Source of the DNA: Flavobacterium solisilvae
Lineage (GTDB): Bacteria > Bacteroidota > Bacteroidia > Flavobacteriales > Flavobacteriaceae
Assembly: GCF_012911605.1 (NCBI RefSeq)
Contig: NZ_JAAMPT010000205.1
Location: 124,001-188,000 of the forward strand
Direction: 5' to 3'
Length of the DNA stretch: 64,000 nt
Numbering within the stretch: position 1 is the first letter of the stretch; each line of letters opens with the position of its first letter. Below the pieces are notes generated by a model. The model worked only from the letters and a program-made list of their open reading frames with translations. It was not told where the DNA came from and made no database searches. Positions 31,677 to 41,265 of the stretch are shown one piece after another. The translations under genes were made by a program, and so were the position numbers.

Positions 31677-34342
31677 TGACGGAAGTAAAGAATAAATATC
31701 TAAAATTATCAGGTCTTGAACCTTTAATTATAACACCCGAAAGTAATTTCATCAATGTTGGCGAACGTACCAATGTTACCGGTTCACGTAAATTTCTTCG
31801 ATTAATAAAAGAAGAAAAATACGAAGAAGCACTTGATATTGCTCGTGCTCAGGTTGAAGGTGGCGCACAAATCATCGATGTCAATATGGATGAAGGAATG
31901 TTGGATGGCGTTTATGCTATGACCAAATTCCTTAACTTGATTGCTGCCGAACCCGATATTGCTAGAGTTCCAGTGATGATTGATAGTTCCAAATGGGAAA
32001 TTATCGAAGCCGGATTAAAAGTTATTCAAGGCAAAGGTGTTGTGAATTCCATTTCACTAAAAGAAGGAAAAGAAGTATTCGTTCATCATGCCAAATTGAT
32101 AAAAAGATATGGTGCGGCGGTTATCGTGATGGCGTTTGATGAAGTTGGTCAAGCTGATACTTACGAAAGGCGAATTGAAATTTGCAAAAGAAGTTATGAT
32201 ATTCTGGTTAATGAAGTAGGTTTTCCAGCCGAAGACATCATTTTTGATCCCAATATTTTTCCGGTTGCAACTGGAATGGAAGAACACAAACTAAATGCTT
32301 TAGATTTCTTTAGAGCTACAAAATGGATAAGAGAAAATCTTCCGTATGCTAATATTTCGGGTGGTGTAAGTAACGTTTCGTTTTCGTTTCGAGGAAATGA
32401 CAAAGTTCGTGAAGCGATGCATTCGGCGTTTTTATATCATGCTATTCAAAACGGAATGACGATGGGAATTGTAAATCCAGAAATGTTGGAGATTTACGAT
32501 GAAATTGATAAAAACTTATTGGAACACGTTGAAGATGTGTTGCTAAATAGGAGAGAAGACGCAACTGAAAGATTGTTGACTTTAGCCGAAAGTTTCAAAG
32601 GCGATGTAAAATCAAATGAGAAAGAAGTTGCAGAATGGCGAAACGGTTCGGTTCAAGATCGATTGACACATTCATTGGTAAAAGGAATAGACGAATTCAT
32701 CGAAATTGATGTCGAAGAAGCTCGATTACATTCTGAAAAAGCGATTGACGTTATCGAAATCAATTTAATGGCAGGAATGAATGTTGTTGGTGATTTGTTC
32801 GGAAGCGGAAAAATGTTTTTGCCACAAGTGGTAAAGTCAGCACGTGTAATGAAAAAGGCAGTGGCATATTTGTTACCATTTATCGAAGCACAAAAAGATG
32901 GAAAATCATCTTCTGCGGGAAAAGTCTTGATGGCAACGGTTAAAGGTGATGTTCACGATATTGGGAAAAATATTGTAGCAGTCGTTTTGGGTTGTAATAA
33001 TTTCGAAATCATTGATTTAGGAGTTATGGTTCCGCCGGAAAAAATCATTCAAGCTGCGGTTGAAAATAATGTAGATATCATCGGTTTAAGCGGATTGATT
33101 ACACCATCATTGGACGAAATGGTTTATCTCGCCAAAGAAATGGATAAACTGAATATTAAAATCCCAATTATGATTGGTGGCGCAACAACTTCTCGCGCGC
33201 ATACGGCTGTAAAAATTGCACCGGAATATAAGGAAACTGTCGTACACGTAAACGATGCTTCGCGTGCCGTAACGGTTGCTAGTAATTTACTTCAGGCAGA
33301 AACCAAAGGTAGTTATGTAAAGGCAATCCGTGAAGAATACGACAAACTTCGTGACGGTTATTTAAGTCGAAGTCGCGACAAAAATTTCCTTTCGATAGAA
33401 GAAGCACGTAGAAATAAATTACAATTGGATTGGGATAATTTCACTTCGGTAAAACCAAATTTCATTGGAACAAAAACTGTTGAAGTTGAACTTTCTGAAT
33501 TGGTTGATTTCATCGATTGGACACCATTTTTTCAGTCATGGGAATTGTACGGAAAATATCCGGCAATTTTAACCGATGAGGTTGTGGGCGAACAAGCCAC
33601 AAATTTATTTGATGATGCTCAAAAAATGTTACAGCAAATCGTTTCAGAAAAATGGTTTATTGCCAAAGGAATTCTCGGAATTTATCCAGCGAATACTGTT
33701 AATGATGACGATATTGAACTTTCGACTTTCGACTTTCGATTTTTGACTTTGCGCCAACAATCTCAAAAAACGGCTGGCGCGCCAAACATTGCCTTAGCCG
33801 ATTTTATTGCGCCAAAAGACAGCGGAAAGCAAGATTATATAGGATGTTTTTGTGTTACAACAGGTTTTGGCGTAGATGAAAAAGCAGCTCAATTTGAAAA
33901 ACAATTAGACGATTACAATTCCATTTTAGTAAAAGCTTTAGGCGATAGATTAGCCGAAGCATTTGCCGAATATTTACACCTGAAAGTCCGAAAAGAAATT
34001 TGGGGTTATGCTTCTGATGAAAATTTATCGAATGATGATTTGATTAAAGAAAATTATAAAGGAATTCGTCCTGCACCAGGTTATCCGGCTTGTCCAGACC
34101 ATTTGGAAAAACCAACCATTTGGAAATTATTAAATGTAGAACAAGAAATAGGAGTGAAGCTAACTGAAAGCATGGCAATGTGGCCAGCAGCATCGGTTTC
34201 GGGATATTATTTTGCAAATCCGGAAAGTAAATATTTCGGACTTGGAAAAATAAAAGAAGACCAAGTAACAGATTATGCCAAAAGAAGAAGTATAACTTTT
34301 GAAGAAGCAAAAAAATGGCTTTCGCCGAATATAGCAGATTAA
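31676..34342 (+). CDS. metH: Methionine synthase, pterin-, cobalamin- and activation domains (split MetH, part 2)
   Basis: 888 residues from the ATG 31676. The methyl-THF (pterin) domain has [33 protein letters not shown] and [21 protein letters not shown] helical cap follows, then the B12 domain with the His ligand in [27 protein letters not shown] and [15 protein letters not shown]. The SAM-dependent activation domain has [16 protein letters not shown] run of five heptamers (33718-33752) encodes STFDFRFLT at about residues 681-692 within the activation domain, a place where I would expect variable sequence. Together with part 1 it methylates homocysteine using methyl-THF made by MetF downstream. 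Confidence 0.95.
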   Translation: MTEVKNKYLKLSGLEPLIITPESNFINVGERTNVTGSRKFLRLIKEEKYEEALDIARAQVEGGAQIIDVNMDEGMLDGVYAMTKFLNLIAAEPDIARVPVMIDSSKWEIIEAGLKVIQGKGVVNSISLKEGKEVFVHHAKLIKRYGAAVIVMAFDEVGQADTYERRIEICKRSYDILVNEVGFPAEDIIFDPNIFPVATGMEEHKLNALDFFRATKWIRENLPYANISGGVSNVSFSFRGNDKVREAMHSAFLYHAIQNGMTMGIVNPEMLEIYDEIDKNLLEHVEDVLLNRREDATERLLTLAESFKGDVKSNEKEVAEWRNGSVQDRLTHSLVKGIDEFIEIDVEEARLHSEKAIDVIEINLMAGMNVVGDLFGSGKMFLPQVVKSARVMKKAVAYLLPFIEAQKDGKSSSAGKVLMATVKGDVHDIGKNIVAVVLGCNNFEIIDLGVMVPPEKIIQAAVENNVDIIGLSGLITPSLDEMVYLAKEMDKLNIKIPIMIGGATTSRAHTAVKIAPEYKETVVHVNDASRAVTVASNLLQAETKGSYVKAIREEYDKLRDGYLSRSRDKNFLSIEEARRNKLQLDWDNFTSVKPNFIGTKTVEVELSELVDFIDWTPFFQSWELYGKYPAILTDEVVGEQATNLFDDAQKMLQQIVSEKWFIAKGILGIYPANTVNDDDIELSTFDFRFLTLRQQSQKTAGAPNIALADFIAPKDSGKQDYIGCFCVTTGFGVDEKAAQFEKQLDDYNSILVKALGDRLAEAFAEYLHLKVRKEIWGYASDENLSNDDLIKENYKGIRPAPGYPACPDHLEKPTIWKLLNVEQEIGVKLTESMAMWPAASVSGYYFANPESKYFGLGKIKEDQVTDYAKRRSITFEEAKKWLSPNIAD
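33718..33752. repeat. Heptanucleotide repeat (ACTTTCG)n inside metH part 2
   Basis: Three exact ACTTTCG units and two variants (ATTTTTG, ACTTTGC) lie in frame within the coding sequence. Confidence 0.85.
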
Positions 34343-34351
34343 GCCCAACCT

Positions 34352-34440
34352 AGCCTTCCCAAAGGGAAGGAATTATTATGAGAAATGTTTAACTAAAAAT
34401 ACACCCAAAAAAAGCCCTTTCCTTTGGAAAGGGTTGGGAA
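34352..34440. repeat. Inverted CCTTTCC/GGAAAGG repeats between metH and metF
   Basis: CCTTCCCAAAGGGAAGG (34356-34372) and, further on, CCCTTTCCTTTGGAAAGGG (34417-34435) are two small palindromes in the 104-base spacer. Both resemble common flavobacterial intergenic hairpins and could terminate or stabilise the metH message. Confidence 0.75.
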
Positions 34441-34446
34441 AGGCAA

Positions 34447-35403
34447 ATGAAAGTAACCCAACATATAGAAAACGCCAACGGAAAACCATTATTTTCGTTT
34501 GAAATACTTCCGCCGTTGAAAGGACAAAATATTCAGTCAATTTTTGACGGAATTGATCCGTTGATGGAATTCAATCCGCCTTTTATTGACGTAACGTATC
34601 ATCGTGAAGAATATGAATTTAAAGAATTGCCAAACGGACTTTTGCAAAAGAAAATTGTAAAAAAACGTCCTGGAACCGTGGGAATTTGTGCCGGAATTCA
34701 AAACAAATACGATGTCGATGCCATTCCGCATATTCTTTGTGGCGGATTTACCAAAGAAGACACCGAAAATCTATTGATTGATTTGGACTTTTTGGGTATT
34801 GATAATGTTGTGGCACTTCGCGGCGACGCATTGAAAAACGAAACCTATTTCAAACCGGAGAAAGAAGGAAACGAATATGCTTCCGATTTGGTGAAGCAAA
34901 TCAGTAACTTGAATGAAGGAATTTATTTGGATGAAGATTTGAAAAATTCTGCCAAAACCAATTTCTGCATTGGCGTTGCCGGTTATCCTGAGAAACACAT
35001 GGAAGCGCCAAGTTTGGACAGCGATATTCATTTCTTGAAACAAAAAATAAAAAACGGAGCTGATTATATTATTACACAGATGTTTTTTGACAATAAAAAA
35101 TTCTTTGATTATGTTGCCAAATGCCGTGCTGCGGGAATTACTGTGCCAATTATTCCCGGATTGAAACCTATTGCAACCAAAAAGCAATTGAATTTAATTC
35201 CGCATCGATTTTCACTAGAATTGCCTGACGATTTAATTATGGCTGTTGTAAAAGCTAAAGATAACGACGCTGTAAAGCAAATTGGTATTGAATGGTGTAT
35301 TGCTCAAAGTAAAGAATTAGTCAAAGCTGGAATTCCGGTACTGCATTACTATTCGATGGGAAAATCTGAGAATATCAAAGCAATTGCCAAAGAAGTTTTT
35401 TAG
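34447..35403 (+). CDS. metF: Methylenetetrahydrofolate reductase
   Basis: Makes 5-methyl-THF, the methyl donor of MetH, using FAD and NAD(P)H. It has 318 residues. Motifs: SFEILPPLKGQNIQSIFDGI, FIDVTYHREEY, PHILCGGFTKEDTENLLIDL, DNVVALRGDA, FCIGVAGYPEKHMEAPSLDS and GADYIITQMFFDNKKFFDYV. It is downstream of metH on the same strand and probably part of the SAM-riboswitch transcript, though the palindromes in the spacer may reduce read-through. Confidence 0.96.
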   Translation: MKVTQHIENANGKPLFSFEILPPLKGQNIQSIFDGIDPLMEFNPPFIDVTYHREEYEFKELPNGLLQKKIVKKRPGTVGICAGIQNKYDVDAIPHILCGGFTKEDTENLLIDLDFLGIDNVVALRGDALKNETYFKPEKEGNEYASDLVKQISNLNEGIYLDEDLKNSAKTNFCIGVAGYPEKHMEAPSLDSDIHFLKQKIKNGADYIITQMFFDNKKFFDYVAKCRAAGITVPIIPGLKPIATKKQLNLIPHRFSLELPDDLIMAVVKAKDNDAVKQIGIEWCIAQSKELVKAGIPVLHYYSMGKSENIKAIAKEVF

Positions 35404-35452
35404 TAAAGTAATAAATGGATAATTTTATCGTTATCGTTCTAAACCAAATAAA

Positions 35453-36301
35453 ATGAAGAAAATTATTTTGATCGTTTTCCTTGGATTGAACCTGTCGATG
35501 TTCGCTCAAGATTATCCTTTTTTATCGGCTTCAACTAAGAAAATTAAGATTGGTGAATACATTGATTATTTGAATGATAATTTAGCCAAAAAAGATAGTA
35601 TTCATAAAACTACTCGGTATTTTTTGGAAGATGGTTCCGCATATGATCAGAAATATGCAGATTCAATTACTAAAACAAAAGATGGTTATCGATATAGTAC
35701 GAAATTTTATCGCGATACGATAAGCAATAGCTTCAGTTATGTGTTATACAAACGTGAAAAAGCGGAAGTAAAGGAAACCAATAAGGATTTTAATGATTAC
35801 ATCAAAGCCGATGAAAAAAACCGTAAAAAACTGAAAAAATCAGTTCTTGATGATTTGGTAATGGTTGATATTGATGGCAATCAGCACGATTTTGAAAGCA
35901 TTGGAAATAAAATTATTGTGCTCGATTTTTGGTTTACCACTTGCGCACCATGCATCAAAGAAATGCCGGAAATGAATAAGTTGAAAGAACAATTTGGAAC
36001 CAATAACGTGGCTTGGTTTGGCGTAACCTATGACAATAAAGAAAAGATAAACCGATTACTAAGTAAAGTACAATTTGATTTTACGATTGTGCCGAATAGC
36101 CAACATTTAGTAGATCGTTTTGGGATAAAATTCTTTCCCACTACGTTGATTATTGATGAAAACCGAAAAATTGTTTACACTGGTAGTTTTTTTAAACACA
36201 ACAACAGAATGGAAGAAATAAAAACGGAACTAACTAAGTTGGTAAAAGCTAAAAAATATTCAGTTGATGCTGGTCCAGCGTTTCAAATGGGGAATGAGTA
36301 G
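35453..36301 (+). CDS. Secreted TlpA-like thioredoxin-fold protein
   Basis: A 282-residue protein with signal peptide MKKIILIVFLGLNLSMFAQ. The first half (about residues 20-145) is a charged, family-specific region. The second half is a TlpA/ResA-type thioredoxin domain with the redox motif FWFTTCAPCIKEMPEMNKL, VAWFGVTYDNKEKINRLLSK, the cis-Pro region FGIKFFPTTLIIDENRKIVY and GSFFKHNN. It probably acts in periplasmic thiol exchange; the partner is unknown. The C-terminus FQMGNE is short after the domain. Confidence 0.9.
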   Translation: MKKIILIVFLGLNLSMFAQDYPFLSASTKKIKIGEYIDYLNDNLAKKDSIHKTTRYFLEDGSAYDQKYADSITKTKDGYRYSTKFYRDTISNSFSYVLYKREKAEVKETNKDFNDYIKADEKNRKKLKKSVLDDLVMVDIDGNQHDFESIGNKIIVLDFWFTTCAPCIKEMPEMNKLKEQFGTNNVAWFGVTYDNKEKINRLLSKVQFDFTIVPNSQHLVDRFGIKFFPTTLIIDENRKIVYTGSFFKHNNRMEEIKTELTKLVKAKKYSVDAGPAFQMGNE

Positions 36302-36348
36302 GGTTGTGTTAAATGCATTGAAAAATAAGTTGTATCTTTAAAAAGTTT

Positions 36349-36912
36349 TTATTTTAATTCAAAATATCCTGTTCCACTACAGTTAAAACAAATTCCGTTC
36401 ATATAATACTTATAATGACTTAAATATCCACTTCCATTACAATTATTACACGCTTCTAAATCAATAGTTTCAGTCAATGAATCGTCTTTAAAAACAAGTA
36501 TTTTTTCCGTATTGTGAACTTCTTTGTGGCATAAATCACAAAGTGTTATTAAAGCAATGTCTTGATATTCCCAAGGAAGCTTGTTTAATATGTAATATTT
36601 ATGATGAACATGAAGTTGAACAGTCACACGAGGATATACGATTTTGTCTTTAGAAAATTTAATTGGAGAATTTGGAATTTGTGATATTCTTTCCCAACGT
36701 TCATCTCTTTCAGATTGATTCATTTCTCTCAATCCCATCCCATAAAGTGTTATTTTGGGTTCTCCACATTTTATACATTTACAGTTGTCTCTAGAAATTA
36801 TTTGCTCTCTTTTATTTTGCCATTCAGAGGTAGATAGTTTATCTTGGTAAGTTATCTTGAAACCATTGATAATTTCTTCATTTAATAAATCGTAATAACT
36901 TTTCTTTTTCAT
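36349..36912 (-). CDS. HNH-type protein with C-terminal zinc-ribbon-like motif
   Basis: A 187-residue protein with two Cys/His clusters. The first looks like an HNH endonuclease: CKCIKCGEPKI, then QLHVHHKYYILNKLPWEYQD and LITLCDLCHKEVHN, i.e. CxxC, HH, CxxCHxxVH. The C-terminal part, CNNCNGSGYLSHYKYYMNG plus CFNCSGTGYFELK, has two CxxCxGxG units as in the DnaJ zinc domain. There is no signal peptide. The HNH fold suggests DNA or RNA cleavage or binding; the DnaJ-like knuckles could bind metal for structure. Neighbours give no hint. Confidence 0.7.
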   Translation of the reverse strand: MKKKSYYDLLNEEIINGFKITYQDKLSTSEWQNKREQIISRDNCKCIKCGEPKITLYGMGLREMNQSERDERWERISQIPNSPIKFSKDKIVYPRVTVQLHVHHKYYILNKLPWEYQDIALITLCDLCHKEVHNTEKILVFKDDSLTETIDLEACNNCNGSGYLSHYKYYMNGICFNCSGTGYFELK

Positions 36913-37052
36913 AACTTTCTAGTTCTCATAGAAGATTGGTTTAGATTTTTTTGAGTTTTATTATTTTAGAATTATTCATGGTATAATTAGTTAAAAAAAA
37001 TACATTTTCAAACAATTCCAAACAAGCCATTTACCAAATATAATAAATAAAT

Positions 37053-38312
37053 CTAATCAAACCGTATCGCTTTAGACGGCGATATTTTGGTAATGATATA
37101 GGAAGGAATTAATAAAACCAATAAACAAATGGCAACCGTTCCAATGTTTAGCAGTAAAATGTAGAATAAATTAATATCAACCGGAGCTTCGTTTACATAG
37201 TAACTTTCGGGATTGAGCTTAATGATACCAAAATATTTTTGAAGTAATAAAAGCGATATTCCAATTAAATTTCCCCAAAAAAGTCCTTTGGTAATCAAGT
37301 AAAACGAATTGTAAATAAAAATTTTTCTAATGTTCCAATTGTTCGCACCAAGTGATTTTAAAATCCCAATCATTTGGGTTCGTTCCAAAATCAAAACCAA
37401 TAATGCCACAACCATATTAATCGTAGAAACGGCAATCATCACAATAAGAATCACAATAATATTAAAGTCGAAAAGCTTTAACCATTCAAAAATATAGTAA
37501 AATTTTTCCTTGATAGTTACTGAATCCAACGTTGATGAGGTTTCTTCATAAACTTGTTGTCCTTTTAAATCGATTTGGTCAAAATCGTCAATAAAAACTT
37601 CAAACGAACCCACTTCATGCGGTTTCCATTTGTTAATTCGTTGAATATGACGAATATCTCCAATAACATAATTGGCGTCAAATTCCTGAAAACCGGAATT
37701 GTAAATCCCAACAATTTTAAAATTTCTCAAATTATAACCGTCGTTATCTTCTTTCATGAAATAGGTAACAAAGCTATCGTTGAGTTTCAAACCTAATCGG
37801 TTAGCAAGAAATTCCGAGATGATGACTTCTTCGTTGAGATTGGCTTTTAAATTGGGTAATTTTCCTTGAACCAAATATTCTTCCAAGTTATCCAATTTAT
37901 AATCTTTGCCAATTCCTTTAAAAATTACACCTTCAAAAGCGTTTTCTGTTCTAATGATTCCGCCTTTTCCGGCAACAGCTTGAACGTGATTGATGCCATC
38001 AACACCATTAAATTTCGGATAAAATTTTTGATAAATAGAAATCGGTTTGGTGCTAACATCCGATTGGTTGTCGTTGTAACTCGAAATAATAATATGTCCG
38101 TTGAAAGCCGAAACTTTTTGGCGTATTTTTTGCTGTAAACCAATACCGGTAGCGACTGAAACAATCATCATAATCATTCCTAACGCAATGGCGATGATGG
38201 CAATTTTTATAATTGGTGCAGAAATACTACTTTTATGGTCTTTAGCAGTAATCAGTCGTTTCGCTATAAAATATTCTAATTTCAATGGTATGATTTCAAT
38301 TTCAGTGTTCAA
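37053..38312 (-). CDS. ABC transporter permease, FtsX/LolC-type
   Basis: 419 residues: a cytoplasmic N-terminus, a first membrane helix (KIAIIAIALGMIMMIVSVAT), a large periplasmic MacB-type domain (about 65-275), and three C-terminal helices (IIVILIVMIAVSTINMVVAL; GLFWGNLIGISLLLLQ; INLFYILLLNIGTVAICLLV), ending SPSKAIRFD. This is the MacB/LolC/FtsX permease architecture; FYDP-type secretion of lipoproteins is typical for LolC but is only an inference here. No ATPase gene is adjacent. The ATG at 38312 overlaps the start of the divergent DUF1343 gene. An in-frame TTG at 38285 (LKLEYFIAKRLI) would remove the overlap and begins where the conserved sequence begins. Confidence 0.85.
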   Translation of the reverse strand: MNTEIEIIPLKLEYFIAKRLITAKDHKSSISAPIIKIAIIAIALGMIMMIVSVATGIGLQQKIRQKVSAFNGHIIISSYNDNQSDVSTKPISIYQKFYPKFNGVDGINHVQAVAGKGGIIRTENAFEGVIFKGIGKDYKLDNLEEYLVQGKLPNLKANLNEEVIISEFLANRLGLKLNDSFVTYFMKEDNDGYNLRNFKIVGIYNSGFQEFDANYVIGDIRHIQRINKWKPHEVGSFEVFIDDFDQIDLKGQQVYEETSSTLDSVTIKEKFYYIFEWLKLFDFNIIVILIVMIAVSTINMVVALLVLILERTQMIGILKSLGANNWNIRKIFIYNSFYLITKGLFWGNLIGISLLLLQKYFGIIKLNPESYYVNEAPVDINLFYILLLNIGTVAICLLVLLIPSYIITKISPSKAIRFD

Positions 38313-39510
38313 AAATACAGTTTTATTCTCGGTTTTACTAATGTTGTCTTGTGGTAGTAGTTCTACTAAGAAAATAGAAAATAGAGAAGAGAAAATAGAA
38401 GTTATTGCTGAGAAGCAATTGGTAGAAATAAAAACTGGAGCCGATAATTATGTGGCTTATTTGCCTTTGTTAAAAGATAAAAAAATCGGTATTATTACGA
38501 ACCAAACCGGAATTCTTTCTGATAAAACGCATTTGGTTGATTTTCTTTTAGACAAAAAAATCAATGTCCAAAAAATCTACGCACCAGAACACGGTTTTCG
38601 TGGAACTGCCGATGCTGGCGAATTGATTAAAGACGGAAAAGACACTAAAACGGGTTTGCCAATCATTTCATTATACGGAAATAACAAAAAACCAAAACTG
38701 GAACAATTGGCCGGAATTGATGTTTTAGTTTTTGATTTACAAGATGTTGGTGCACGATTTTATACTTATATTTCGTCGTTGCATTATATTATGGAAGCTT
38801 GTGCCGAAAATAATATTCCGTTAATTGTACTAGACAGACCAAATCCAAACGGAAGTATTGTTGACGGACCAATTTTGGAAAAAGAACATACAAGTTTTGT
38901 TGGAATGCATCAAATTCCGTTGCTTCACGGCATGACCATTGGTGAATATGCCAAAATGATTAACGGCGAAAAATGGCTTAAGAATGGCGTAGAATGTAAG
39001 CTGACAGTTATTCCGTGTTTGAATTACAACCGAGAAATGGCGTACAGTTTGCCGGTTAAACCATCGCCAAATTTACCGAATGATCAATCGATAAATCTAT
39101 ATGCGAGTTTATGTTTGTTTGAAGGAACAAATGTAAGTTCTGGTCGTGGAACCGAAATGCAATTCCAAATTTATGGTTCGCCATTTCTGCCAAAAAGTAG
39201 TTTCAGTTTTACGCCAATGCCTAATTTTGGTGCCAAAGATCCAATGCATAACGGAAAATTATGCTATGGCGAAGATTTAACTAAGATCGAAAAAGTGAAA
39301 CAGTTGGAATTAAAATGGTTGATTAAAGCCTACAATTCAACGTCGGATAAATCGAAATTTTTTAATGATTTCTTCGTAAAATTAGCCGGAACTAAAAAGT
39401 TAAGAGAACAAATCGAAGCAGGAGTTTCTGAAAATGAAATCAGAAAATCTTGGGAAAAAGGATTGAATAATTTTAAAACAATGCGTCGCAACTATTTGAT
39501 TTACAAATAA
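38290..39510 (+). CDS. DUF1343 family lipoprotein
   Basis: 406 residues with a lipoprotein signal MISISVFKNTVLFSVLLMLSC and Cys at about residue 21. A GTG at 38305 is an alternative start that gives a tighter signal peptide. Motifs of the DUF1343 family (linked to N-acetylmuramic acid hydrolysis, NamZ-like): DKKIGIITNQTGILSDKTHL, KIYAPEHGFRGTADAGELI, LVFDLQDVGARFYTYISSLH, IVLDRPNPNGSIVDGPILE, FVGMHQIPLLHGMTIGEYAK and SSGRGTEMQFQIYGSPFL. It is likely a periplasmic exo-beta-N-acetylmuramidase for peptidoglycan recycling. Just after the lipobox, a heptamer run (38371-38398) encodes KKIENREEKIE. Confidence 0.9.
   Translation: MISISVFKNTVLFSVLLMLSCGSSSTKKIENREEKIEVIAEKQLVEIKTGADNYVAYLPLLKDKKIGIITNQTGILSDKTHLVDFLLDKKINVQKIYAPEHGFRGTADAGELIKDGKDTKTGLPIISLYGNNKKPKLEQLAGIDVLVFDLQDVGARFYTYISSLHYIMEACAENNIPLIVLDRPNPNGSIVDGPILEKEHTSFVGMHQIPLLHGMTIGEYAKMINGEKWLKNGVECKLTVIPCLNYNREMAYSLPVKPSPNLPNDQSINLYASLCLFEGTNVSSGRGTEMQFQIYGSPFLPKSSFSFTPMPNFGAKDPMHNGKLCYGEDLTKIEKVKQLELKWLIKAYNSTSDKSKFFNDFFVKLAGTKKLREQIEAGVSENEIRKSWEKGLNNFKTMRRNYLIYK
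38371..38398. repeat. Heptanucleotide repeat (AAAATAG)n inside the DUF1343 gene
   Basis: Units AAAATAG, AAAATAG, AGAAGAG and AAAATAG lie in the linker just after the lipobox. The same heptamer forms arrays at 51403 and 60583. Confidence 0.85.
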
Positions 39511-39601
39511 AATTCTTTGTGAACTTTGTGAAAAATCGTAGTGAACTTCGTGGTTAAATCTAACCACAACGTACACAAAGAAAGCACGAAGAACACAATA
39601 T

Positions 39602-39991
39602 TCAAAGTTTTATTTCAATATTTGGATTGATTTTCAAGAGTTCATTTATAAATTCATCTCTTTCTTCAGGAGAAAGTAAAACTTCATCAAATTTATTGTA
39701 AACAATAGCAATTCTGTCTAAAGACATTGCTGGAGAACTCAAAGGATTGTTTGTTCTATAAATTTTTCTGATGGTTTTAATATCGATTTTTGTTTTCCAA
39801 ATAACTAAATTTTCGCCATCAATTTTATACTGAATGGTTTTAGATAAAAAGAAAAAAATAATTAAAATCAATCCAAAAACTAGTGATAAAACATATTCTT
39901 TACTGAGAATTCCATCAACAATTGGATAGCCAAAAAGTATAAGAATTAGAATAATTAGCCACCAATCGATTTTTGATTTGTATATTTTCAT
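39602..39991 (-). CDS. Membrane protein with bacterial PH-like domain (bPH_4 type)
   Basis: A 129-residue protein with two membrane helices (WWLIILILILFGYPIVDGIL; LSLVFGLILIIFFFL) followed by a small soluble domain: YKIDGENLVIWKTKIDIKTI, SSPAMSLDRIAIVYNKFDEV, LLSPEERDEFINELLKINPN. The SLDRI and SPEERDEFI patterns are typical of the bPH_4 family of short PH-like domains. The function is unknown. It is one base downstream of the YkgJ-like gene and probably in the same transcript. Confidence 0.8.
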   Translation of the reverse strand: MKIYKSKIDWWLIILILILFGYPIVDGILSKEYVLSLVFGLILIIFFFLSKTIQYKIDGENLVIWKTKIDIKTIRKIYRTNNPLSSPAMSLDRIAIVYNKFDEVLLSPEERDEFINELLKINPNIEIKL

Positions 39992-39992
39992 A

Positions 39993-40526
39993 TTATAAAG
40001 GTAATTTTTTCTTCATTTCCTCCACAATATTAAATGCTGCCGGACAAATTTCTACGTTTTTTAATGTCAAATTGGATATTTGCTGAAACTTTTTTCTATC
40101 GGTATGTGGAAATTCGCGACACGCTTTTGGGCGAACATCATAGATGAAACATTTATTGTCGGCTTCTAAAAAAGTACACGGAACACTTTGCAAAACATAA
40201 TCATTGTCTTCATCAATGCGTAAATATTGGTCAATAAACTGTTGCGGTTTTTGTCGAAAATGCTTTGAAATTCGTTCTATATCAGCCAAAGTGAAAAGTG
40301 GACCAGTTGTTTTACAGCAATTGGCACATTCCAAACAATCGGTTTTTTTAAACTCGGCTTCGTGCAAATCTTGCATTACATAATCCAGATTTTTAGGCGT
40401 TTTCTTTTTAAGCTTATCGAAATACTTTTTGTTTTCGTTATGCTTATCTTTGGCCAACTTTTGTAATATGTTAATTTGTGGATTTGTCAATTTGGTTATT
40501 TGATGTTGAGCCACAAAATTACACAA
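39993..40526 (-). CDS. YkgJ family cysteine cluster protein
   Basis: 177 residues with the Zn/Fe-S-type cysteine cluster: KTDCLECANCCKTTGPLFTL, then CTFLEADNKCFIYDVRPKAC and REFPHTD. The family is of unknown function, possibly binding zinc or an iron-sulfur cluster. No ATG is available at the N-terminus. The ORF opens with TTG at 40526, and GTG (40514) or TTG (40490) codons are alternatives close to the conserved start near NILQKLAKDKHNENKKYF. The start is therefore uncertain. It lies divergent to the methyltransferase gene across 37 bases. Confidence 0.85.
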   Translation of the reverse strand: MCNFVAQHQITKLTNPQINILQKLAKDKHNENKKYFDKLKKKTPKNLDYVMQDLHEAEFKKTDCLECANCCKTTGPLFTLADIERISKHFRQKPQQFIDQYLRIDEDNDYVLQSVPCTFLEADNKCFIYDVRPKACREFPHTDRKKFQQISNLTLKNVEICPAAFNIVEEMKKKLPL

Positions 40527-40563
40527 AACGAATAATCAAATAACCGAAAAACCAAATTAAACT

Positions 40564-41265
40564 ATGAAAGACCTTTTCGGAAAAGCCATACTTGATTTTC
40601 AAACTCATAATTCGCCAGAAGATTTAATCACAGAAACCAATATCTCTGAAGCCGATGAAATGGATGTTGCGTATCTTTTCAGAGATTTTAAATCGATGCC
40701 AAAGTTGGAACAAAAAGCATTGCAACTCGCCAAAGGAAAAGTACTCGATGTAGGCTGTGGCGCAGGAAGTCACGGTTTGTATCTTCAAGAAAAAGGATTG
40801 GACGTAACATCTATTGATATTTCTGAAAATGCTGTGAAAGCTTGTCAATTAAGAGGTTTGAAGAACGTAAAAGTTCAAGATGTTTTAGCTATTGAGAATG
40901 ACAAATTTGATACTATTCTGCTTTTAATGAACGGAACAGGAATTTTCAGAACGTTGATGGAATGTTCAAAATATCTGCAAAAATTAAAATCGTTGCTCAA
41001 TCCAAACGGTCAAATTTTAATCGATAGTTCGGATATCATCTATATGTATGACGAAGATGAAGACGGAAGTTATCTCGTTCCTGCTAATCAATATTATGGC
41101 GAATTAGTTTTTACGGTTTCTTATAAAGGTCAAACTGACGAACCGTTTCCTTGGTTGTATATGGATTACAATACGCTACAAAATGCAGCGCATGCCAATG
41201 GTTTGAACTGCGAATTAATTATGGAAGGAAAGCATTTTGATTATTTGGCGAAAATTTATACTTAA
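40564..41265 (+). CDS. Class I SAM-dependent methyltransferase
   Basis: 233 residues with the Rossmann methyltransferase motifs: motif I KVLDVGCGAGSHGLYLQEKG (about residues 60-79), motif II region VTSIDISENAVKACQLRGL, DVLAIENDKFDTILLLMNGT and post-motif LNPNGQILIDSSDI. The substrate is not predictable. It lacks membrane segments. It overlaps the 3' end of the converging small TonB-C gene by four bases. Confidence 0.88.
   Translation: MKDLFGKAILDFQTHNSPEDLITETNISEADEMDVAYLFRDFKSMPKLEQKALQLAKGKVLDVGCGAGSHGLYLQEKGLDVTSIDISENAVKACQLRGLKNVKVQDVLAIENDKFDTILLLMNGTGIFRTLMECSKYLQKLKSLLNPNGQILIDSSDIIYMYDEDEDGSYLVPANQYYGELVFTVSYKGQTDEPFPWLYMDYNTLQNAAHANGLNCELIMEGKHFDYLAKIYT

Noticed and set aside
31660-31690. 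Frameshift splitting metH
   Set aside because: Both parts begin and end at clean domain borders, the junction is a TAATG coupling, and split MetH is usual in Flavobacteriia.
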